A stretch of 64,000 nucleotides of DNA from Rhabditoides inermis (lineage: Eukaryota; Nematoda; Chromadorea; Rhabditida; Rhabditidae), in assembly GCA_963966185.1 (NCBI GenBank), contig CAWZYM010000036.1:1-64000 (forward strand). Direction: 5' to 3'. Of this stretch, positions 57,647 to 64,000 are shown one piece after another. Numbering within the stretch: the first letter of the stretch is position 1; each line of letters starts with the position of its first letter. The position numbers were made by a program, and so were the translations under genes. The notes under the pieces are model-generated. The model searched no databases, was not told the origin of the DNA, and saw nothing but the letters and a program-made list of their open reading frames with translations.

Positions 57647-59221
57647 TCATCCTCTCAGCTGGGCGAGCATCTTCTCGAGATCATCGGATGTCTGAATGGA
57701 CGACGAAGAGCCGACAGAAGAAGGAACGGCGGGAATCGACGCCAACTGAAATAAATGTTATTGAAAAACAACGACGTAAACATCTAACCTTGCTGTTGGT
57801 CTCGATTCCGATTTCGTCGAGCACTTGCTTGACAATGGCGTCCTGCTCCTCCGCGTCTCCGGGCTCATCCAGGATAGCATCCAACGTATCCGACATCATC
57901 TGAACGAGTACTTGAAAAACCGCGAGATCGATAGAGAGACGAACCTCTTCAGTGATGCCCATCTTCTCCTGTTGCATTTGAAAGTCGCGCATCTGTTTCG
58001 CCAGCTTGTCCACTGGCATTTGCTGTAATCACGCAATCGATGATCGATTTTCCTTCCCGGTTTCATTCCCGGTATGTACACCCAGTTTTATATTTCAACT
58101 CACCTTCTGCATGGTTTTCATCGTGTCCACAGTGCTTCCCATTGCACCCGCCATCTTACCCATCGAATACATGTGGCTGAACGCATTGAGTGAATCGATT
58201 GTCATCATTTCATACTCACTTGTTCTGCATCTGTATACCGGTCATCTTGGCGCTCATAGCCTGGCTCTTGTTCCTCTGGTTCCGCAACTGCACCAGTTGT
58301 TTGGCGAGGACGCGGGCAGTCTCCGGCTGATTAGACTTGGCTGCCTTCTTGATCTCTGCCTCCTAAACACACCGTGGCAGCCACTGCTCCTCTAACACGG
58401 GCGGCCCACGCACTTAAGGTGGCCGATTCTTATGCAATTAAGCCACTATACACAACTTTTCACGCTGAATCCGAATATGACCATAACTTTCCCAAAATAG
58501 CACTTTGAAAGGAGTTCGGCCACGTGCCGAATAGACTACCCTTGAAAACGACCGGTGAAACAACAGCGGCGTGGCGGAATGGTTAGTGAGTTAGGAAATC
58601 GGAAATGACGGTCGGCGGTTCTATTCCCCCTGCTGTCACTAGTTTTTGCAGTGCGTCTAGATCAAAGCTTATAACAGTTTATTGTTGTTTTGTTAACAAC
58701 GATGTTTTTGCATAACCATACAATTGAAATTATGTAAAATCCAATTGGAGGGTATGGTGGCGAGGATAAAATTTGCAAAAAACCTGGTGACAGCAGGGGG
58801 AATAGAACCGCCGACCGTCATTTCCGATTTCCTAACTCACTAACCATTCCGCCACGCCGCTGTTGTTTCACCGGTCGTTTTCAAGGGTAGTCTATTCGGC
58901 ACGTGGCCGAACTCCTTTCAAAGTGCTATTTTGGGAAAGTTATGGTCATATTCGGATTCAGCGTGAAAAGTTGTGTATAGGTTCTTAATTGCATAAGAAT
59001 CGGCCACCTTAAGTGCGTGGGCCGCCCGTGTAAGACCTCTACCCTTCACCCACCAACTCCTTCTCCCTCCTATCCATCGCTCGTCTGTCCGTCTCCAACT
59101 CCCGGTTCGCCTTCCGGATATCCCGCTGATTGTCACGCATTTGTTCTGCAACGCAATCGAAAAGTTTTGTATGCAATAAATAAACTCACGTTTCGGGTCG
59201 GGCTTTTTGAACCAATCCATG
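57647..59221 (-). CDS. CHMP2B: ESCRT-III subunit CHMP2B
   Basis: A membrane-remodelling ESCRT-III subunit acting with VPS4 in multivesicular-body formation and abscission. It starts MDWFKKPDPKQQMRDNQRD (basic first helix), continues EAEIKKAAKSNQPETARVLAKQLV and KMAGAMGSTVDTMKTMQ. Then come EEMMSDTLDAILDEPGD and IVKQVLDEIGIETNSK, close to vertebrate CHMP2B rather than CHMP2A. The final DLEKMLAQLRG is a MIT-interacting motif for VPS4. Length about 205 aa, as expected. Exon 1 is 31 nt. The intron between EKEL and EAEIKK (about 58363-59063) carries a 635-bp foldback element. CTATTCCAG lies about 20 nt before the ATG. Confidence 0.95.
58396..59030. mobile_element. 635-bp foldback element with tRNA-like arms, in CHMP2B intron
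   Basis: Termini CACGGGCGGCCCACGCACTT are exact inverted copies. The two arms (about 240-250 bp each) are nearly identical inverted repeats around a roughly 130-bp AT-rich centre. TAA flanks both ends (58393-58395 and 59031-59033), a 3-bp duplication as left by PIF/Harbinger elements (TWA), or TA for Tc1/mariner. Each arm contains a tRNA-like stretch (58563-58637 and its mirror at about 58789-58863) with an A-box-like TGGCGGAATGG and a B-box-like GGTTCTATTCC. No coding capacity. Confidence 0.88.
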
Positions 59222-59885
59222 GTTGAATGAAGTAACACTGGAATAGTCCATATGAACATGTGATAAAACAAATATACAGAATCACGAACGAACCGGCGGA
59301 AAAATCACTTGATATGAATGGAATGAGTCATGCACGAAGACAGGCTAAGGCTAACCGAATGTGTGCTGTGATGTTATCAAAAAGCGATTTCGTAACTCTT
59401 CAAAGTCCATTCAAGTCTATCATGCTATCAACATGGAGTAAAAATTCATTATTATCATAACTATATGGTGAAACATCTCACACCTTTGCAACAAAAATAC
59501 AACAGCAAAGATAGAATTAATAAAAATAAGAGAAAAATCAGCTGATTCGTCGTTGCTAGACGTCGTTCTGCATTTCCGTGCGACACTTTACGCATCACCA
59601 ACTCGCACTACTCCTGCCACGGCCGCGATTTTGTTTATGTTACTGCGTTGTTGCGTTCGCCAGACGCTATTACGGCTAGTTGCGCGTTGCTAAACACGTT
59701 CAACTGATTCTCTTTGATTCACATTTTCGCATAATTTGAATATTCATACTGATATGGCTTAGGCAAGTTCGCTCTTCAGCGTCTGGACATGTTGATTGCT
59801 TCACTGAAAACGACTATTTTGATGTGAGTGTGAACTGAATGATTCTTGAAACGGGTATTCATCATTACAAAATGTTTACTTACAG
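59222..59885. other. Divergent intergenic region CHMP2B / PIGN
   Basis: Shared 5' region of two genes transcribed away from each other. It contains a possible non-coding PIGN exon (59790-59823 region, followed by GTGAGTGTG) and a TTACAG acceptor just before the PIGN ATG. I see no separate gene. Confidence 0.5.
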
Positions 59886-62800
59886 ATGAATTCGTGGACA
59901 CAGCTTGTCGTTTTCGGAGTTGCTCTCCACCTCATTCTAATATATTCCATATTTGGTGAGTTTGTTTGAGTTTTTAGTTGATGAGTTCGTTTGTTTGTTT
60001 TGTTTTGTTTACCCTCTTGTAGATATCTACTACACATCCCCTATTGTGAGCGGCGTCCCTGCCCACGAGATCACACAAGGCGACGCTCCTGCCAAGCGAG
60101 TCGTATTCATCTCTGCAGGTATCTCATTCCTAGCTGTTTACCGTACACCGTATCTAATGCAGATGGCCTGCGATCGGACACGTTTCTCCAAAACCCCGAT
60201 CTCTCGCCGTTTCTGCACAACATCATCCGGAACAGAAAGGTGTGTCATGCTTGTTCTTCTCCTTTCCTACTCTGTTGTGCAGGGTGTGTGGGGCGTCTCC
60301 CGCTCACACGTGCCGACCGAGTCGCGTCCCGGACACGTCGCCCTATTCGCTGGATTCTCGGAAGACGTCAGGTAAGTCGTCGTTCCATATCATCGATTGT
60401 TTGTGACTTGTAGTGCGGTTGCGCGTGGATGGAAGCACAATCCGGTGCCGTTCGACAGTGTGGTGAACAGATCGAAAGAGGCGTGGCTGTGGGGCAGCCC
60501 GGATATCGTCTCCCTGTTCGACCACCACCCACATGTACACTCATTCAGGTGAGCGCATTCTTCTACTTGTTCACAATCTTCTCCCTTTAGCTACTCTGCA
60601 GAGGAGGAGGACTTTGCGAGCGATGACGCGAGTCGCCTCGACACATGGGTGTTCGATAAACTAGAGGTGCGCAAGTGTGATCGAATCTATCGCCTACTGT
60701 ATAACTTTCCCAGTCATTCCTCAACTCTTCCTTGTCCGATCCATCCCTCTCGGAAAGCGTGCACGCCGACAGAAGACTCTTCTTCCTCCATCTACTAGGT
60801 GAGATCTTCTTTCGGTTATAGTTACAGTACTTACTACAGGTATCGACACGAATGGCCACGGCCACAAGCCGCACTCTCCGCAATACAAGGGGAACATTGC
60901 GGTGGTGGACAGTGGAGTGGAGAGAGTACAGGTGCGTAGAGTGCCCACTTTGAATGCACACTATGATTGCACAGGCTCTATTCGACGCTCACTTCCCTGA
61001 TGGCAAGACGGCTTTCGTTTTCACATCCGACCATGGTATGACAGACTGGGGATCTCACGGAGCGGGCAGTGACGATGAGGTGCGGGTGCCAGCTTTCTAC
61101 TCATACAACTTTACGAAACTCGTATATTCATAACAATCACTCATGTTTCATAAGAATGTGATCACTCGTTGCAGGTGCTGACTCCGTTGGTGGCATGGGG
61201 TGCGGGTGTGCAGAAGGGAGGCGCCAAGACAACCATAGCACAGGTATACATCATACACACCGCATCCCGCATTTGCATGTCATTGGTGTCAGGTGGACGT
61301 GGCTCCTCTCGTCTCGTCGCTGCTCGGCGTGCCAGTGCCAGTGAATAGCGTCGGCATCCTGCCCTTCTCACTCATCGATGCCACTCCCGCTTACCTGTTC
61401 CGCGCAGTGTGGGCCAACTTTCAGCAGGTACGGACGTCACCACGTCACTGGGGAGGAGTGTCATTGTACGTGTTGCAGCTGCGCGCGCAGATGGAGTGTG
61501 TGCGAGGGGAGAAGGCACACCGCCTGTGGTTCAGTGACTGGTCGCAGTTCGGGGACAGGGCAGTGTCGGCCCTCGAGGGAGAGCTGAGGAAGCTGGGACA
61601 TGCGAGGTGAGAGAGAGAGGAGAGGAGCTGGAAAGGGAAGATGGAGATGGGCTGCTTTGAGGCGGTATCCGGCGGCGGCGTCTCTGTTCCGACAGCACGC
61701 GCCCTCCCTCCGAGACGCCCTGTTCCACTACCATCGATATGACAGAGGGGTACGTACCTCCTCCATTTCTCAGCAAGTTTGTATTTCATATACCATTGTA
61801 GGTTCTCGGCGCTGGTGTGTCGTCCATCTTTGTTTTGTGGATTGCTGTTGTGTGGGTGCATCTCACAAGGTATGAAGAAGTGCGCGCTCTTCTCTCACCT
61901 TCTCTCGTTCAGCAACCCCTCCTTGGTGTTGCTGTCTCGGTCGGTGCTGCGTCCGAACCGCGTCTTCTCCCTCCTTCTCCTAGCCACGGCAGCATTCTGC
62001 GTCTACTGTCGCCTGCCCGCCACCAACTGGCTGTATCTCATTCTACCGGTTCCAATACAGTAGTAGTGTTTACTGTAATGTGGCTGTTTAGGTGTTTCTC
62101 TCTTCTGTGCTCGAGAATGCGACTTCGGCGAGTTCGAGACTGCACGCCTACGCACTAGAGGTATAATTTTTTTTATTCTGAATTCTTATAACTCGCCTCA
62201 TCGTCTTTGTTTAGGTGATGCTCAACTATGCTACCATGTCGTTCGCTCATCTACCGCCAATCTTCGCGGCCGCTGTTGCATTCTGTGAGTAGGCTTTTTG
62301 AGTATATTCGTTTCCTTCAATCAATTCTTGTGCTCACTTGTACCTCTGTGCAGGTGTGTTCCTTCTCGCCTTGGTTCTGGTGCTCCTGGAGCGTCAGTGT
62401 CTCTCGCTCATATTCCTCGTACTCCTCGCACTTCCCGCCTGCTATGCAAGAAGTGATCCTGTGTGGTGAGTTCCTATCTATTTGCTGAATCATGCCTCAT
62501 CATTCCAGGGCTCGTCGCTGGCGCATCTGCATGGTTCTGCTGCTGCCGTTCCCGTTTCTGCCGACTGTCGGCAGATTCGAGATCCCCTCCCTCTGCGTTC
62601 TCTCGCCCATTCTCACTGCATGTCTGCTGATTCACCTCAGGAGAAGAATACCCGCACTTCTCTCGCATCCCGTACACAGGTGTGTTTTAGAAGGGGTGAG
62701 GGGGAGATGATTTGTGTTTGAGATGGCTGGAGGGCGCTCACCTGGCGACCGCACTGGTGGTGTTTGTGTGTGCGTACGTGCTGCCCAAGTCGTCCCTGCC

Positions 62801-63738
62801 TCCCCTCCGCCTGCTGTGTTGGCTGTCGCTCGTGCTTCCCTTTGTCGCCCCGCCCCTCGCAGGCCCCCACACTGCCAGTCGAATGCTCGCCTTCGCAGCC
62901 GCTCTCGCCGTCCCACACGCACTCCTCAGCATCGCGTGAGTCGAGCCATCGAGAGGGTCTGTGCGAAACGGCATTGCAGATACGAGTCGCTCTTCTTCCT
63001 GCTTCTTTCCGTCTCGCTCTGCGTGCTGTTCCGGATGGAATTCGCGCATCTCTCGGACGTGGACCTTCTTCAGATGAGAGCCGTGCGACCGGCTGCCAGC
63101 GCCGATGGTGAGTGGATGGAGGTATTCGGATGGGACAGTGTGCTAGCAGGGCCTCGGAGTGTGTCGCGGGCGGAGTGGCGTCGCTCGCTGGTGTGCGTCT
63201 CCCTCCTCCTCGCTGCTCTCTTCGGCACCGGCAACTTTGCCTCCCTCAACTCGTTCAGCCCCGCCACTCTCGACAAGTTCATCTCCGTGTTCAGGTGAGG
63301 GAGGGAGAGGAGGGGGGATCACTCTGTTGCAGCCCGTTCACGATGGCGTTTCTGCTGGTGTGGAAGCTGCTGCTGCCTCTGCTGCTCGTGTGTCTGTGTC
63401 TGTCTTCCGTGCTCCGCTTCGATTCCTCGGCCATCCGTCGCCTCTCCGCACTCGTCCTCTTCACATCGGACCTCGTGGCCATGGTCGGTGGTTGTGATAC
63501 GAGTGCTCACCTGTATCTCCCGTTTCAGTGTCTGTTCCACCAGCTGCGGGACTCTGGTTCGTGGCTGGACATCGGTCTGTCCATCTCGCGCTTCCTGGTC
63601 TCCATGTGCATGTCTGTGGCGGCCCTTCTGCTCCTTCTCGTCAGCAGTCGCCTCGCCACTGCGCACCCGCACATTGTGGTGCAGTGGGTGTGGGAGAAGA
63701 CCAAGCAGCAGGAGAACGCCGACAACCACAGCGCATAA
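59886..63738 (+). CDS. PIGN: GPI ethanolamine phosphate transferase 1
   Basis: A multi-pass ER enzyme that adds ethanolamine phosphate from phosphatidylethanolamine to the first mannose of GPI-anchor precursors. A signal-anchor ([20 protein letters not shown]) precedes the luminal alkaline-phosphatase-like domain. That domain shows VVFISADGLRSD (metal Asp), [18 protein letters not shown] (nucleophile Thr), [15 protein letters not shown] and [14 protein letters not shown] (metal Asp/His). [17 protein letters not shown] sequence and [21 protein letters not shown] follow. The C-terminal half (61.8-63.7 kb) is a run of hydrophobic segments as expected of the PIGN membrane domain, ending in [17 protein letters not shown]. 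About 900 aa. Catalytic residues are intact. TTACAG directly precedes the ATG. A 3' AATAAA lies near 63930. Confidence 0.95.
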
Positions 63739-64000
63739 CCTTTCATATCCCCTCTCCTCGTAATAATCCCATCGTGCCATTTCGCTTTTCACTGTTGAAT
63801 CTTCCGTAATTGCTCTTCGATTGTCTGACAAAATGTGCCCGGATCTGTGTTACATGTACAACGTGCTTTAGCTATTTCGTTTTATGTGACGAGTTGTAGT
63901 AATTTATTTAATTTAATAACGTTTGAGAATAAAATGTTCTTTATAATACACGCAGAAATCGAAAACAAGCAAACAACAATAACAATGATGATCCTACTAC
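63739..64000 (+). other. PIGN 3' flank
   Basis: 3' UTR and downstream sequence, with GAATAAAATG (polyadenylation signal) near 63928-63937. Nothing else recognised before the window ends. Confidence 0.6.

Noticed and set aside
17561..59221. VPS25 (ESCRT-II) and CHMP2B (ESCRT-III) in one window as a functional cluster
   Set aside because: They lie 39 kb apart with unrelated genes between them, so co-occurrence is best read as coincidence.
1..64000. Spliced-leader RNA gene, rRNA, CRISPR array, virus-derived gene
   Set aside because: I looked for SL1-like GGTTTAATTACCCAAG, rRNA-like blocks, regularly spaced repeats and viral enzymes, and saw none.

Overview
The window reads as nematode genomic DNA. 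It carries about fourteen protein-coding genes built from short exons. Most introns are 38-200 nt and end in TTTCAG-like acceptors. Almost every recognisable start codon has a splice-acceptor-like TTNCAG/TTNTAG motif 0-30 nt upstream with no coding exon before it, which is the signature of spliced-leader trans-splicing. Same-strand neighbours lie 78 and 151 bp apart, consistent with operons. Exons are GC-richer than introns, and (GA)n/(CT)n tracts are very common. I infer a rhabditid or diplogastrid nematode, but the species call is not certain.

Layout. 1-4.7 kb: no solid gene, GA microsatellites, one possible first exon of a leftward gene. 4.7-8.7 kb (-): prefoldin subunit 3. 9.4-11.3 kb (-): RING-H2 ubiquitin ligase. 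11.3-15.9 kb: no recognisable gene. 15.9-22.6 kb (-): a compact housekeeping block of TRMT61A (tRNA m1A58 methyltransferase), VPS25 (ESCRT-II), a USP3-like deubiquitinase and ribosomal protein S6; RPS6-USP3 and VPS25-TRMT61A are candidate operons. 23.4-33.5 kb (+): a very long, low-complexity, coiled-coil and acidic-repeat protein. 35.0-39.5 kb (+): an orphan rhodopsin-type seven-helix receptor with a large cysteine-bearing ectodomain; a tRNA-Tyr gene lies antisense in one intron. 39.7-42.1 kb (-): a LETMD1-like mitochondrial protein. 43.1-45.2 kb (-): a tamalin-like PDZ scaffold. 47.1-47.5 kb (-): a likely gene remnant. 47.7-49.3 kb (-): an unrecognised type II membrane protein. 49.6-54.6 kb (+): a large unrecognised protein. 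55.1-57.3 kb (-): an F-box-like protein. 57.6-59.2 kb (-): CHMP2B (ESCRT-III). 59.9-63.7 kb (+): PIGN (GPI ethanolamine-phosphate transferase 1).

The most striking observation is in the LETMD1-like gene. Four tandem exons of exactly 83 nt (40485-40567, 40766-40848, 41104-41186, 41317-41399) all enter in phase 0 and leave in phase 2. Each encodes an alternative 28-residue version of the same transmembrane segment, and only one can fit between the flanking constitutive exons without a frameshift. This is a textbook arrangement for mutually exclusive splicing and would give one gene at least four membrane anchors.

Four non-autonomous inverted-repeat (MITE/foldback) elements were found: three in introns and one between genes. 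The largest (58396-59030) sits inside a CHMP2B intron and carries a tRNA-like sequence in each arm. Two GC-AG introns, long G tracts and introns made almost entirely of GA repeat are also noted. No virus, CRISPR array or bacterial element was seen.
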